From the NCBI GenBank assembly GCA_964482495.1, contig CAYZXS010000004.1:61137-125136 (forward strand): 64,000 nt of DNA, in the 5' to 3' direction. Under the pieces are notes generated by a model that saw only the letters and a program-made list of their open reading frames with translations, did not search any database and had not been told where the DNA came from. This DNA comes from J029 sp964482495 (GTDB lineage: Bacteria; Planctomycetota; UBA1135). Of the stretch, positions 38,936-48,427 are shown piece by piece (position 1 is the first letter of the stretch; each line of letters opens with the position of its first letter). The translations under genes and the position numbers were made by a program.

Positions 38936-40954
38936 CTAGTTCAACGTGACGTCGGGAAGGAACAGGTTCGCCACGGCCACGATGACGCCCATGATCGAGA
39001 TTCCCGCGATCAGGCCCGCAGCGGTCGGGACCAGGTAGTTCTCGGAGGACCGCTTGCTCCGCTGGGTCCAGATCGCGGCGCCGATGGCGCCCAGCAACAT
39101 CGAGAAGGGATATTGGAAAGGCAGGATCAGGCCGAGGCCGATGCCGGTCGCCGACGGGATCCACTTCTTGTGCTGGGCCGGCACCTCCTTGGTCAGGGTG
39201 TCCAGGACCTGCAGCGCCACCCCGACGACCAGGCCGATCCAGAGCAGCTGGATGTAGGTCGGGTGCATGTTGTCGAAGCCGAGCCGGAAGACCTCGGCCA
39301 CCGCCTTCCAGGCCTGGGCGGCGGGGGCGGGGTAGGGCGTCCCGGTCTCGAGGATCTCGGCGCTGGGGACCAGCCACCGGAAGCCGAACACGGTCGCCAG
39401 GGTCCCGGAGAAGATGCCCAGGAACTGGGCCATGAATTGGCGCCGCGGGTTGGCGCCCAACAAGTAGCCAGACTTGAGATCGGTCAGCAAGTCGGCCGCA
39501 GACCCGGCGGAACTCGAGGTGATCGAGGCCGTCATCAGGTTGGCGTGCACGTTCTGGCGCATCAGCACGCCGTAGGTGAGCTGGGTGATCTTGCCCATCG
39601 CGCCCACCGGGGTGATGTCCGACTCCCCGGTGGCCCGGCAGGCCACCAGCGACAGGAAGAAGGTCAGGGCGACGGCGATGGCGCCGAAGTGCAGCGGGAT
39701 GGCGAAGGAGTACCAGGCCAGCCACACGACCCCGGCTCCGGAGAGCAGCACCCCGATCGCGAACCAGGAGAAGGGCACCTCGGTCTGCTCGACCAGCCGC
39801 TCATGGGCTTCCTGGGCGTCGCCCTCGCCGGCCGGCGCCTTGGAGAAGAAGCGGGCGAAGGCCCGGCCGATGGTCCGCCACTGCATGGCGAAGGCGAGCA
39901 GGCCGGAGGACACCATGACCGCCACGCCGCTCCAGACCCCGGACTCCTTCCAGGCGCTGCCGGGGGAGGTCGTGGCCGCCATGCTGACGCCCTCGGGGTT
40001 GACCCAGAGGTCGTCCAGGCCGGCCGGTCCGAGGCCGAAGGCCAGGTACAGCGAGGCCACCGTCATCCAGATCGCGATCCGCAGGCCCACCAGCGCCCCG
40101 GCGGCGATCATCACCGGGTTGTGGTCCATGACCATGGTCCAGTCCGAGGGCTTGAAGGCCTCGCCGGTCTCCGGGTCGACGCCGCGTCCGGGCAGCCAGT
40201 CGAACAGGTTGGAGTGGCCGGGCAGCAGGACGTCGCGGGCGCGGGAGGTCACGGCGCCGAACTTGTCGCGGGTCTCGGCGACCAGGATCTGCAGCTCGAG
40301 GGCGAGCGGGAAGAGGGCGCCGAAGGAGGCGGTCAGCAGCAGCACGCGCGCCTTCTTGAGCGCCATCTGGCCGTCCGAGTAGAGCGACTGCAGCGTCACC
40401 GCCGCGGCGGTGCCGGTCGGGAACTTGAGCTTCTCCCGGTTGATCATGCTGCGCTTCATCGGGATCGCCATCAGCGTCCCGAGCGCGCCCAGGAACAGGG
40501 TCCAGAGCAGCAGCACCCAGACCGGCAGGTGCTCCCCCTGGATCATCAGCAGCGCCGCGACCGCCGAGACCATGGTGCCGCCGGTCGCGTAACCCGCCGA
40601 GGAGGCGGTCGACTGCATGCAGTTGGTCTCCAGGATCGTCATCGGCGAGCGCGCGATGCCGACCTTCAGGATGGTGGTCCAGAAGGAGAAGCTCAGGATC
40701 GCGGCGGTGATCGCCACCCCGAGGGCCCAGCCGGTCTTGAGGCCGATGTAGAGATTGGTGAAGGCCAGGAGGAATCCGAGCACCGACCCCACCGCCACGG
40801 CGCGGATGGTCAGCTGCGGCGCCCCCGCACCGCGGTAGACCTCGGCGTACCACTGGTCCTCCTCCATCTCGAGGACCTGGTCCGGGCCGATCTCCAGCGG
40901 CTTCCACCGCTCCGCTTCTTCGGGGGTCTTGGGGGCCTTCTGGAACAAGGGCAT
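38936..40954 (-). CDS. OPT-family oligopeptide transporter (copy 1)
   Basis: 672-residue membrane transporter with about 16 helices, of the OPT family (proton-coupled uptake of tetra- and pentapeptides or metal-siderophore complexes). Family motifs: SVLGFLLAFTNLYIGLKTGW near the start, NCMQSTASSAGYATGGT, MKRSMINREKLKFPTGTAAA and SDLLTDLKSGYLLGANPRRQ. Close relative of the copy at 51923, and further from the one at 54035. Monocistronic, with a TATCGT box 6 nt before the ATG and no ribosome-binding site. Substrate unknown; with the S46 exopeptidase encoded nearby, peptide import is plausible. Confidence 0.93.
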   Translation of the reverse strand: MPLFQKAPKTPEEAERWKPLEIGPDQVLEMEEDQWYAEVYRGAGAPQLTIRAVAVGSVLGFLLAFTNLYIGLKTGWALGVAITAAILSFSFWTTILKVGIARSPMTILETNCMQSTASSAGYATGGTMVSAVAALLMIQGEHLPVWVLLLWTLFLGALGTLMAIPMKRSMINREKLKFPTGTAAAVTLQSLYSDGQMALKKARVLLLTASFGALFPLALELQILVAETRDKFGAVTSRARDVLLPGHSNLFDWLPGRGVDPETGEAFKPSDWTMVMDHNPVMIAAGALVGLRIAIWMTVASLYLAFGLGPAGLDDLWVNPEGVSMAATTSPGSAWKESGVWSGVAVMVSSGLLAFAMQWRTIGRAFARFFSKAPAGEGDAQEAHERLVEQTEVPFSWFAIGVLLSGAGVVWLAWYSFAIPLHFGAIAVALTFFLSLVACRATGESDITPVGAMGKITQLTYGVLMRQNVHANLMTASITSSSAGSAADLLTDLKSGYLLGANPRRQFMAQFLGIFSGTLATVFGFRWLVPSAEILETGTPYPAPAAQAWKAVAEVFRLGFDNMHPTYIQLLWIGLVVGVALQVLDTLTKEVPAQHKKWIPSATGIGLGLILPFQYPFSMLLGAIGAAIWTQRSKRSSENYLVPTAAGLIAGISIMGVIVAVANLFLPDVTLN

Positions 40955-40960
40955 GGCGAA

Positions 40961-40966
40961 ACGATA
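40961..40966 (-). promoter_or_regulatory. Candidate -10 box (TATCGT) of a leaderless OPT gene
   Basis: TATCGT lies exactly 6 nt before the OPT ATG at 40954 inside the GCTATC element shared with the OPT gene at 53848. Confidence 0.55.
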
Positions 40967-41024
40967 GCGGCCCCCCGACGGAGGTCCGGATTCCTATCAT
41001 GGGCCCTCCTTGGCCCCGACTCCG

Positions 41025-41639
41025 ATGAAGAGATCCATCCCGCTCCTCCTCCTCGCGCTGGCGCCGCTGGGCTGCCAGAACAACACCTTCGACTTCGGCG
41101 AGCTGTCTGACTACTGGACCCCACTCTGGGACGGCCAGAGCTTGGACGGCTGGAGCATGGCCGGCCCCGGCGAGTTCCTGATCGAGGACGGCGCCTTGAA
41201 GGCCACCGGCGGCATGGGCCTGCTGTGGTACGACAAGGAGAGCTTCCGCGACTTCACGCTCAAGCTGGAGTGGAAGGTCGAGGACGGCAGCGACAACTCC
41301 GGCATCTTCGTGCGCTTCCCGAACCCGGGCGACGACCCGTGGGTGGCGGTCAACGCCGGCTACGAGCTCCAGGTCTGCGACGCCGCCGACGACAAGCACA
41401 ACACCGGCTCGGTCTACTCCTTCCAGGGGCCGACCCACGTCCCGACCAAGCCCGCCGGGCAGTGGAACGAGTACGAGATCACGGTCGTCGGCCAGCGCTA
41501 CACGCTCCGGATCAACGGCGAGCTGGTCAACGAGTACGACGGCGAGCGCAGCCGCGAGGGCTACGTCGGCCTGCAGAACCACGATGACGGCTCCCCGGTG
41601 ATGTACCGGAACATCCGCGTGCGGAGGCTCGACGGTTGA
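41025..41639 (+). CDS. DUF1080 (3-keto-disaccharide hydrolase-like) lipoprotein
   Basis: 204-residue exported protein with a lipobox (LALAPLGC). The rest is one DUF1080 concanavalin-like beta-sandwich: PLWDGQSLDGWSM at the start, GMGLLWYDKESFRDFTLKLEW, DNSGIFVRFP, GYELQVCDA, and a final EGYVGLQNHDDGSPVMYRNIRV. Members cleave 3-ketoglycosides after C3 oxidation of the sugar, acting in the periplasm. It is followed by a nucleoside-type MFS gene (TTGA overlap) and Gfo/Idh/MocA genes, which supports a 3-keto-glycoside pathway. ATG at 41025, divergent from the OPT gene. Confidence 0.87.
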   Translation: MKRSIPLLLLALAPLGCQNNTFDFGELSDYWTPLWDGQSLDGWSMAGPGEFLIEDGALKATGGMGLLWYDKESFRDFTLKLEWKVEDGSDNSGIFVRFPNPGDDPWVAVNAGYELQVCDAADDKHNTGSVYSFQGPTHVPTKPAGQWNEYEITVVGQRYTLRINGELVNEYDGERSREGYVGLQNHDDGSPVMYRNIRVRRLDG

Positions 41640-42952
41640 ACGCGGCGGCGCCGGCGATGGCGGGCGGTCTGAAGGCGAAGCTGTCCGCGATGATGTTCCT
41701 CCAGTACGCGATCTGGGGGGCGTGGCTGCCGCTGCTGTGGCCCTTCCTCGCCAACCACCGCGAGATGGACGCGAGCCAGATCGGCAACATGTTCGCCATC
41801 GGCGCGGTCGGCGCGCTGCTGGCGCCGTTCATCGCCGGGCAGATCGCCGATCGCTGGTTCAACACCGAGAAGTTCCTCGGCATCAGCCACGTCGTCGGCG
41901 GCCTGCTGGTGTGGCAGCTCGCCAACATCGAGACCTACTGGGGCTTCCTCGGCTTCTCGCTGGTCTACTCGGTGATCTACTCGCCGACCCTGCCGCTGAC
42001 CAACTCGCTGGCCTTCCACCACGTCCCCGACCGCGACCGCGACTTCGGCAAGGTGCGCGTCTGGGGCACGATCGGCTGGATCGCAGCAGGCATCGCCATC
42101 GGTCAGTGGCTGATGTACCGCCATACCCCGGCGGGGGCGGACGAGGCCGGCCAGCTCGCCGCGCAGTACGCAGGCATGGCGGACGCCTTCCGCCTGTCCG
42201 GCGCCCTCGGCGTGTTCATGGGCCTGTTCTGCTTCCTGCTGCCCAAGACGCCACCGGCCAAGGGCGAGCAGAAGAGCGCGACCGCCGAAGCATTGGGGGA
42301 GATTAAGCGCCAGCCGCTGCTCACCCTGTTCCTGCTGGCGGTGCCGGTGAGCTGCATCCACCAGTTCTACTTCGTGCACACGGCGCAGTTCCTGGGCCAG
42401 TTCCAGACCGGCGCGGCCGACGCCATCAACAAGGTCTTCGGGGTCGGCGGCGCCGGCCTGATGACGATCGGCCAGATGTCCGAGATCGCGGTGCTGGCGA
42501 TGATCCCGCTAGTGGCCAAGAAGATGTCGCGCAAGACCCTGCTCGGCGCCGGCATCGTCGCCTATGGACTGCGCATGGCGCTGTTCGCCTACGGCCCGTC
42601 GTTCGGCGCCGGCTTGGACCTCGCCGCGGTGATCCTCGGCGTCGCCTTGCACGGCTTCTGCTTCGGCTGCTTCATCTTCGTCGCCTTCATGGTGGTCGAC
42701 GAGGAGACCTCCGGCGACGTCCGCGCCAGCGCCCAGTCGCTGTTCAACCTGGTGATCATCGGCATCGGCATCATCGTCGGGTCGAAGATCTCGACCAGCG
42801 CCGCGGACTGGGCCATGGTCGACGGCGTCACCCACTACCCCACCCTGTTCAGCTACCCGATGTGGGCCGCCCTGGCCTGCCTGGCGCTGCTGTTCCTGTT
42901 CTACCCTTCCAAGAGCAAGCTGGCGGCGCGGCGCGCCTCCTGTGAGCAATGA
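41636..42952 (+). CDS. MFS transporter, nucleoside:H+ symporter-like
   Basis: 438-residue, twelve-helix major facilitator. The opening KLSAMMFLQYAIWGAWLPLLWPFL and the DRDFGKVRVWGTIGWIAAGIAIG block are characteristic of the Nuc_H_symport (NupG/XapB) branch, also frequent as sugar-nucleoside carriers in Planctomycetota. It would bring the product of the DUF1080 or dehydrogenase reactions into the cytoplasm; the substrate is inferred. The TTG start overlaps the DUF1080 stop (TTGA); an internal ATG at 41657 is the alternative. The Gfo/Idh gene follows with an ATGA overlap. Confidence 0.87.
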   Translation: MNAAAPAMAGGLKAKLSAMMFLQYAIWGAWLPLLWPFLANHREMDASQIGNMFAIGAVGALLAPFIAGQIADRWFNTEKFLGISHVVGGLLVWQLANIETYWGFLGFSLVYSVIYSPTLPLTNSLAFHHVPDRDRDFGKVRVWGTIGWIAAGIAIGQWLMYRHTPAGADEAGQLAAQYAGMADAFRLSGALGVFMGLFCFLLPKTPPAKGEQKSATAEALGEIKRQPLLTLFLLAVPVSCIHQFYFVHTAQFLGQFQTGAADAINKVFGVGGAGLMTIGQMSEIAVLAMIPLVAKKMSRKTLLGAGIVAYGLRMALFAYGPSFGAGLDLAAVILGVALHGFCFGCFIFVAFMVVDEETSGDVRASAQSLFNLVIIGIGIIVGSKISTSAADWAMVDGVTHYPTLFSYPMWAALACLALLFLFYPSKSKLAARRASCEQ

Positions 42953-44187
42953 GCGACTCCCCCCTGCGCATCGGTTTCGTCGGAGGCGGCTTCATCACCG
43001 GCTTCCACATCCAGTCCCTGGTCGAGGTCCGCGACGTCGAGGTCACCGGCGTGGCCAGCATCGTCGGCGCCGAGGAGACCGCCGAGCTCGCCCGCCAGCA
43101 CGGTGTCGGCCCGAACTGCCGCGCCTACGCCAGCGTCGAGGAGCTGGCCGAGTCCCCCGAGGTCGACGCGATCTGGGTGTGCGTGCGCAACGACGCCCGG
43201 GTCTCGGTGATGGAGCAGCTGCGGGTCGGCAACAACCGCCGCGAGGCGCCGCTCAAGGGCGTGTGCCTGGAGAAGCCGCTGGCGCGCACCCTGGAGGAGG
43301 CGCTCAAGGTCAAGGCCATCGCCGACGAGATGGGCGTGCCGACCGGCTACCTCGAGGACATGCTGTTCGCGCCGAGCCTGCAGCGCGGCAAGGAGGTGCT
43401 GTGGCGCCGCGGCGCCGGCATCGCCGGCCGGCCGTACTTGGCGCGCGCCGCCGAGGAGCACTGCGGCCCGCACTCGAAGTGGTTCTGGCAGCCGGAGATC
43501 GCCGGCGGCGGCGTCCTGCTCGACATGATGTGCCACAGCCTCGAGGCCGCCCGATGGCTGCTGACCGAACCCGGCAAGCCGCGCAACAGCCTGACCCCGT
43601 TCAAGGTCCGCGCCACCACCGCCAACCTGAAGTGGACCCAGCCGAGGTTCGCCAAGCAGCTCAAGGAGCGCTTCGGCGACGACCTCGACTGGGAGAACGA
43701 CCATAGCGAGGACTTCGCCAGCGCCACCATCCACTGGCGCTCCGACGACGGCCTCGAGCTGCTGACCGAGACCACCAGCTCCTGGTGCTACGTCGGCGCC
43801 GGCCTGCGTCACAACTTCGAGCTGCTCGGCCCCGAGTACGCGCTCAACATCGACATGAGCCAGTGCGGCGTCAACGTCTTCTTCTCGCGGGAGGTCACCG
43901 GCGAGGCCGGCGAGGACCTGGTCGAGAAGCAGAACGCCGAGCAGGGCCTGATGCCGATCAGCCCCAACGAGCCGGCGCACTACGGCTACGCCGGCGAGAA
44001 CCGCCACTTCGCCCAGTGCTTCCGCGAAGGGCGCACCCCCGAGCTGACCTTCGACGACGGCGTCGAGGTCATGCGCATCCTGATGGCCGCCTACCTCTCG
44101 AGTGAGGAGGGCCGCGCCGTCGACCCCAGCGATCCCGCGCTGGAGTCCTACGTCCCCGTCGCCTGCCGCCAGCCCGTCCGTTCCTGA
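42949..44187 (+). CDS. Gfo/Idh/MocA-family oxidoreductase, cytoplasmic
   Basis: 412 residues. Rossmann start LRIGFVGGGFITGFHIQSL, the EKPLARTLEEAL motif with the conserved Lys of the EKP signature, and a C-terminal alpha/beta domain with GGGVLLDMMCHSLEAARWLL. No signal peptide, so it acts in the cytoplasm, reducing or oxidising a sugar-derived ketone with NAD(P). The active-site His is in CHSLE. Co-transcribed with the MFS transporter (ATGA overlap), and followed after 20 nt by a Tat-exported relative. Confidence 0.9.
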   Translation: MSDSPLRIGFVGGGFITGFHIQSLVEVRDVEVTGVASIVGAEETAELARQHGVGPNCRAYASVEELAESPEVDAIWVCVRNDARVSVMEQLRVGNNRREAPLKGVCLEKPLARTLEEALKVKAIADEMGVPTGYLEDMLFAPSLQRGKEVLWRRGAGIAGRPYLARAAEEHCGPHSKWFWQPEIAGGGVLLDMMCHSLEAARWLLTEPGKPRNSLTPFKVRATTANLKWTQPRFAKQLKERFGDDLDWENDHSEDFASATIHWRSDDGLELLTETTSSWCYVGAGLRHNFELLGPEYALNIDMSQCGVNVFFSREVTGEAGEDLVEKQNAEQGLMPISPNEPAHYGYAGENRHFAQCFREGRTPELTFDDGVEVMRILMAAYLSSEEGRAVDPSDPALESYVPVACRQPVRS

Positions 44188-44207
44188 CCCCCGCGAACCG
44201 CGAACCC

Positions 44208-45503
44208 ATGAGCACCTCTCGCCGCAACTTCCTCCTCTCGACCGCCGCCGCCGGCGCCGCCGCCGCGGCCTCCGCGCCGGCCGTCTCCGCGCGCGCCTAC
44301 GGCCGCGCCCTCGGCGCCAACGACCGCATCCGCATGGCCGTGATCGGGCCGGGCGGCATGGGCCGCGGCCACATCGGCGCCTTCTGCAACCTGCGCAAGC
44401 AGGGCAAGGTCGACTTCGACATCGTCGCCGTCTGCGACGTCTGCCAGACTCACCTCGACAAGGGCCTGGAGATGGCCCGCAACGGCCAAGAGGGCGTGCA
44501 GGTCGACGGCTACCGCTACTACCAGGACGTGGTCGCCCGCGACGACATCGACGCGGTGCTGATCGCGACCACCGAGCACTCGCACGCCGCGATCGCCATC
44601 GCCGCGGTCAACGCCGGCAAGGACGTCTACTGCGAGAAGCCGATGACGCTGCGGCTGGACGACGCCCTGGCGCTCTACGACGTGGTCATGGCCAAGGAGG
44701 GCGTCGTGTTCCAGGTCGGCACCCAGAAGATGGCGCTCAACAAGTACCGCGAGGCGCGAAAGCTGATCAAGGAGGGCGCGATCGGCAAGCCGGTCTGGAG
44801 CCAGACCTCCTACTGCCGCAACACGCCCTCGGGGGAATGGAACTACTACGGCATCGACCCGAAGGTGGTGCCCGGCGAGATGCTCGACTGGGAGGCCTGG
44901 CTCGGCATGCTCAAGTACGACCCGCAGCGGCCCGGCCAGATGCGCGAGTTCGACACCAAGGTCTTCCACCGTTGGCGGCGCTACAAGGACTTCTCGACCG
45001 GCGTCATCGGCGACCTGCTGGTGCACGAGATGACGCCGCTGTTCTTCGCCCTGGACCTGGACTGGCCGTCGCGCGTCGACGCCATCGGCGGCCACTACAT
45101 CGACAAGGAGATGGAGAACCACGACCAGGTCAACCTGACGATCCAGTTCCCCGAGGAGCACACCATGATCGTCGCCGGCTCGACCTGCAACGAGCAGGGC
45201 CTGGCCACCACCATCCGCGGCCAGGAGGGCACCATGTACCTCGCCGGCAACAACTGCGAGGTGCGGCCCGAGCGGCCCTTCGTCGACGACCACGAGCCGA
45301 TGGTGGTCGAGTGCGAGCGCATCGCCGACCAGGACTACTTGCGCCTGAACTGGCTCGAGTCGATCCGCGACCGCAAGACGCCCTTCAGCACCGTCGACGT
45401 CGGCGCCAAGGTGATGGTGGCGGTCGACCTGGCCACGCGCTCGATGTGGGAGAACAAGGCCTTCACCTTCGACTGGGAGACCAGGAAGGTCAGCGCGCTG
45501 TAG
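44208..45503 (+). CDS. Gfo/Idh/MocA-family oxidoreductase, Tat-exported
   Basis: 431 residues. A twin-arginine signal STSRRNFLLSTAAAGAAAA is followed by a cleavage region ASAPAVSA, so a folded, cofactor-loaded enzyme is exported to the periplasm. The Rossmann motif IGPGGMGRGHIGAF, EKPMTLRLDDALA and the catalytic-domain GVIGDLLVHEMTPLFFALDLDWPSRV follow. It is predicted to oxidise a glycoside outside the cytoplasmic membrane with tightly bound NAD(P). Its end overlaps, tail to tail by 14 nt, the FAD oxidoreductase gene on the other strand. Confidence 0.9.
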   Translation: MSTSRRNFLLSTAAAGAAAAASAPAVSARAYGRALGANDRIRMAVIGPGGMGRGHIGAFCNLRKQGKVDFDIVAVCDVCQTHLDKGLEMARNGQEGVQVDGYRYYQDVVARDDIDAVLIATTEHSHAAIAIAAVNAGKDVYCEKPMTLRLDDALALYDVVMAKEGVVFQVGTQKMALNKYREARKLIKEGAIGKPVWSQTSYCRNTPSGEWNYYGIDPKVVPGEMLDWEAWLGMLKYDPQRPGQMREFDTKVFHRWRRYKDFSTGVIGDLLVHEMTPLFFALDLDWPSRVDAIGGHYIDKEMENHDQVNLTIQFPEEHTMIVAGSTCNEQGLATTIRGQEGTMYLAGNNCEVRPERPFVDDHEPMVVECERIADQDYLRLNWLESIRDRKTPFSTVDVGAKVMVAVDLATRSMWENKAFTFDWETRKVSAL

Positions 45504-47427
45504 CCTCCCGGCCCGCCCCTTCGCGCATGAGCGCCTGGAGCTCCTCCAGGCGCTCTTCGTACACCTGGCGAGGCGCGCAGCCGTTGCGCACGCACACCGC
45601 CGCCGCCATGCCGACGATCTCGCCCATGGCGCCGGTGGTCTTCATCACGCGCACGGCGCCGAGGGCCTCGTGGGTGACGCTGATGTCGCGCCCCGCCATG
45701 AACAGGTTGTCGATGTTGCGGCTGTAGAGGCAGCGGTACGGCACCCAGTACGGACCCTGGTAGGTGTAGCCCTCGCCGCGGGTGTAGTCGGCGATGAACT
45801 CGTCGCCGTCGTGGCCCTCGGCGTACTTCGGGTCGGGGAAGTGGGTGTCGATGCCCCAGGTGCAGGGGAAGCTGCCGTCCGGCCACTCGCGGCCGTCGCG
45901 CAGGTCCTCGGCGGTCAGCACCACGTCGCCCATCAGCCGCCGCGACTCGCGCTTGCCGGCGATGTAGGCCACCCAGTTGAGCCGGTGCGCCGGGTAGCGC
46001 TTCTCGACGTTCTTGATCGCGTCCCAGGCGCCGTACATGGCGCGGAAATTCTGGTCACGGATGCGCTCCATGTCGGCGATCGGGTCGCGGTCGAAGCCGT
46101 TCTCCCAGTACCAGTTGCCGATGCTGATCGGCTTCCCCTTGCCCTCCGGCGCCGGCTCCTTCTTGCCCCAATCGCGGCCCGGGAAGGGCTTGTCCGTCAG
46201 GTCCACCGCCCACGGCACGCGCGGGAAGGCGGCGTCGGCGACGGCCTGCTCCAGCTCGGCAGCCAGCGGCTCCTCGTCCTCGCACAGGCACTGGATGTTC
46301 CACAGGTTGCTGGCGCCCATGTGGCCGGTGGCGGTGGTCTCGTAGTCGGCCCCGGCGAGGAAGCCGACCGCGCCGTCACCGGTCGAGTCCAGGAACAACC
46401 GGCCGCGGAACCGAGTGCGCTCCGCGCTGCGCACGTGCTGGCCGGTCACGGCGACGATGCCGCCGTCCGCGACCTCGGCGCCGTTCACCCGCGTCTCCAG
46501 GAACAGCGTGATCTTCGGCTCGGCGCGCACCAGCCGCAGCTTGCGCTCGTCGTCGAAGACGTGCGCGCCTTGGGCGTTCTTGGAGTCGGCGCGGCGCTCC
46601 GGGATCAGCTCCATGACCACGTCGCCGACGCGGGGCCAGGGCTCTTGGTTCACGTGCCCTTCGGGCCACACTCGCACCTCGGAGCTGGAGTTGCCGCCGA
46701 GCACCGGGCGGTCCTGGATCAGCGCCACCGACAGGCCGAGGCGCGCCGCCGTGACCGCCGCCGCGGTGCCGGCGGTGCCGCCGCCGACCACCACCAGGTC
46801 GAAGGGGCCGGCTTCGGCGGGCTCCGCGGGCAGGCCCAGCGATTCGCGGCGCAGGGCGGCCAAGGCCTCGCCGCCATCGGGCAGGCGCCGGTCGAGGTCG
46901 CGGCAGAAGGCGACCGCGTCGCAGCGGCCCTCGAAGCCGGTCAGGTCGTGCAGGGCCACCTCGGTCTCCCCGACGAGCTCGACCACGCCGCCGTCCTGCC
47001 AGTGCCAATCGGCCCCTTCGGTGCCGAGGGGGTGCGCCCGCGGCGTGCCGTCGAGCAGCAGCTGGAAGCGGCCGGGGGCGCCGGGGGCCTGCCACGGCGC
47101 CACCCAGTCGCGGGTCCGCACCCAGATCCTGTAGTGCCCCGCCGGGAAGTCCACGCGGGTGACGGCGTCGGCCACCGGCCGGCCCATGCCGTGCGCCAGC
47201 AGGTAGGGCGAGCCCATCAGGTCCATGAACTGCTGGTCGACGACCCAGCCGCCGGTGTCGTCGAAGGCCTCGGCTTCGAGCAGGATCAGGTCCTGGGCTG
47301 CGGGGGCGGCGGGCGCTGTCGGGGCCGCGGGGGAAGACTGAGCCGCGGGGGCAACGAGCGGGAGGAGGAGGCCGAGGAGCGGGAGGGTGGGAATCAACGA
47401 GCGTGCCTGGGCTGGGGTCGAGGGCAT
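45490..47427 (-). CDS. Secreted FAD-dependent oxidoreductase (FAD_oxidored) with N-terminal sugar-binding-like domain
   Basis: 645 residues. A Sec signal (MPSTPAQARSLIPTLPLLGLLLP...) is followed by an Ala/Pro linker and a beta-rich domain (LILLEAEAFDDTGGWVVDQQ...HYRIWVRTRDWVAPW), which resembles golvesin/carbohydrate-binding modules. The catalytic part begins with VVGGGTAGTAAAVTAARLG (FAD binding), then LGGNSSSEVRV, LFLDSTGDGAVGFLAG and a long C-terminal half with GRDISVTHEALGAVRV. Such proteins are typical of Planctomycetota and Verrucomicrobiota, and are thought to oxidise sugars or polysaccharides; the electron acceptor is unknown. Divergent from apbE. Confidence 0.88.
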   Translation of the reverse strand: MPSTPAQARSLIPTLPLLGLLLPLVAPAAQSSPAAPTAPAAPAAQDLILLEAEAFDDTGGWVVDQQFMDLMGSPYLLAHGMGRPVADAVTRVDFPAGHYRIWVRTRDWVAPWQAPGAPGRFQLLLDGTPRAHPLGTEGADWHWQDGGVVELVGETEVALHDLTGFEGRCDAVAFCRDLDRRLPDGGEALAALRRESLGLPAEPAEAGPFDLVVVGGGTAGTAAAVTAARLGLSVALIQDRPVLGGNSSSEVRVWPEGHVNQEPWPRVGDVVMELIPERRADSKNAQGAHVFDDERKLRLVRAEPKITLFLETRVNGAEVADGGIVAVTGQHVRSAERTRFRGRLFLDSTGDGAVGFLAGADYETTATGHMGASNLWNIQCLCEDEEPLAAELEQAVADAAFPRVPWAVDLTDKPFPGRDWGKKEPAPEGKGKPISIGNWYWENGFDRDPIADMERIRDQNFRAMYGAWDAIKNVEKRYPAHRLNWVAYIAGKRESRRLMGDVVLTAEDLRDGREWPDGSFPCTWGIDTHFPDPKYAEGHDGDEFIADYTRGEGYTYQGPYWVPYRCLYSRNIDNLFMAGRDISVTHEALGAVRVMKTTGAMGEIVGMAAAVCVRNGCAPRQVYEERLEELQALMREGAGREATAR

Positions 47428-47577
47428 TATCCCGACCGGCTGGTGGAGGGAGTGGCGCCTTTCTTGGAGCTTCCGGACCGCGCGCCGAATCGGCCCCAGA
47501 CTCCTCCTGTGGCCGCCGCCGCGGTGGACTAGAATTCGCGGCTTCGGAGCGGGCGGCCCCCTCGGCCGTCGCGGACC
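47428..47577. promoter_or_regulatory. Divergent promoter region
   Basis: 150 bp between the FAD oxidoreductase (minus) and ApbE (plus). On the plus strand a TAGAAT box at about 47530-47535 would give a leader of some 35 nt. No further motif or palindrome was recognised. Confidence 0.4.
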
Positions 47578-48411
47578 TTGGAGACCTACCGGCTGACCTT
47601 CTGCGCGATGCGAACGGACTTCGAGTTCGTGCTCTGCGGCGGCCGTGCGTCCCGGCTGGCGGTCGCGGCAGAGGAGGCGCGGGCGGAGATCGAGACCGCC
47701 GAACGGGAGCTCTCGGCCTTCTCGCTCGGGAGCATGCTGAGCCGGATCAACCGCGAGGCCGGGCGACGGCCGGTGAAGGCTCCTGGCCGCCTGATCGAGC
47801 TCTTGCAGCTGTGCCGCGAGGTCCACCGTCAGAGCGGCGGGGCCTTCGACCCGAGCGTTGCCCCGCTGATGAGCGCTTGGGGCTTCCGAGGTGCTCCGGC
47901 CGAGGACATCGCGGCCTCGCTCCCCGCGGTCGGTCTCGACGGTCTCGAGCTTGATCCGGTCGCCGGCACGGTCCGCTTCCGGCGCGCCGGGATGGAGCTG
48001 GATCTGGGCGGCGTCGGCAAGGGCGCGGCGCTGGACCGCGCCGCCGAAGCGCTGCGGGAGCTGGGCGTCGAGCGCGCGCTGCTGCACGGCGGCGCCAGCA
48101 CCTTCCTCGCGGTCGGCGCGCCTCCCGGGCAAGCCGCCTGGAGGGTAGGCGTGCGCGACCCCGGCCACCCGGAGCGCTCGCTGGCGTCGATCGAGCTGCG
48201 CGACCGGGCGCTCTCCGTCTCCGGCCAGCACGGCCGCACCATCCTGGCCGGCGGCGAGCGCCGCGGCCACGTCCTCGACCCGGCGCGCGGCGAGCCCGCG
48301 GCCGGCCACCTCGCCGTGGTGACCGCCTCGTCGGCCGCCGCGGCCGACGCCTGGTCCACCGCGCTGCTCGCCGGCGCCGACCGCCCCGTCAGCTGGAAGG
48401 CCTGCGCTTGA
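47578..48411 (+). CDS. apbE: FAD:protein FMN transferase (ApbE-like)
   Basis: 277-residue flavin transferase that attaches FMN from FAD to a Thr/Ser of an exported or membrane protein. Seen: the opening YRLTFCAMRTDFEFVL (family AMGT), the AFDPSVAPL block, LDLGGVGKGAALDRA and LLHGGASTFLAVG, with the conserved VTASSAAAADAWSTALL near the end. The TTG at 47578 keeps the family N-terminal strand, which starting at the later ATG (47608) would delete. It lies next to the FAD oxidoreductase and a Gfo/Idh gene. No Nqr/Rnf target is visible in this window. Confidence 0.88.
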   Translation: METYRLTFCAMRTDFEFVLCGGRASRLAVAAEEARAEIETAERELSAFSLGSMLSRINREAGRRPVKAPGRLIELLQLCREVHRQSGGAFDPSVAPLMSAWGFRGAPAEDIAASLPAVGLDGLELDPVAGTVRFRRAGMELDLGGVGKGAALDRAAEALRELGVERALLHGGASTFLAVGAPPGQAAWRVGVRDPGHPERSLASIELRDRALSVSGQHGRTILAGGERRGHVLDPARGEPAAGHLAVVTASSAAAADAWSTALLAGADRPVSWKACA

Positions 48412-48427
48412 GCGCGGCCGCGAACCC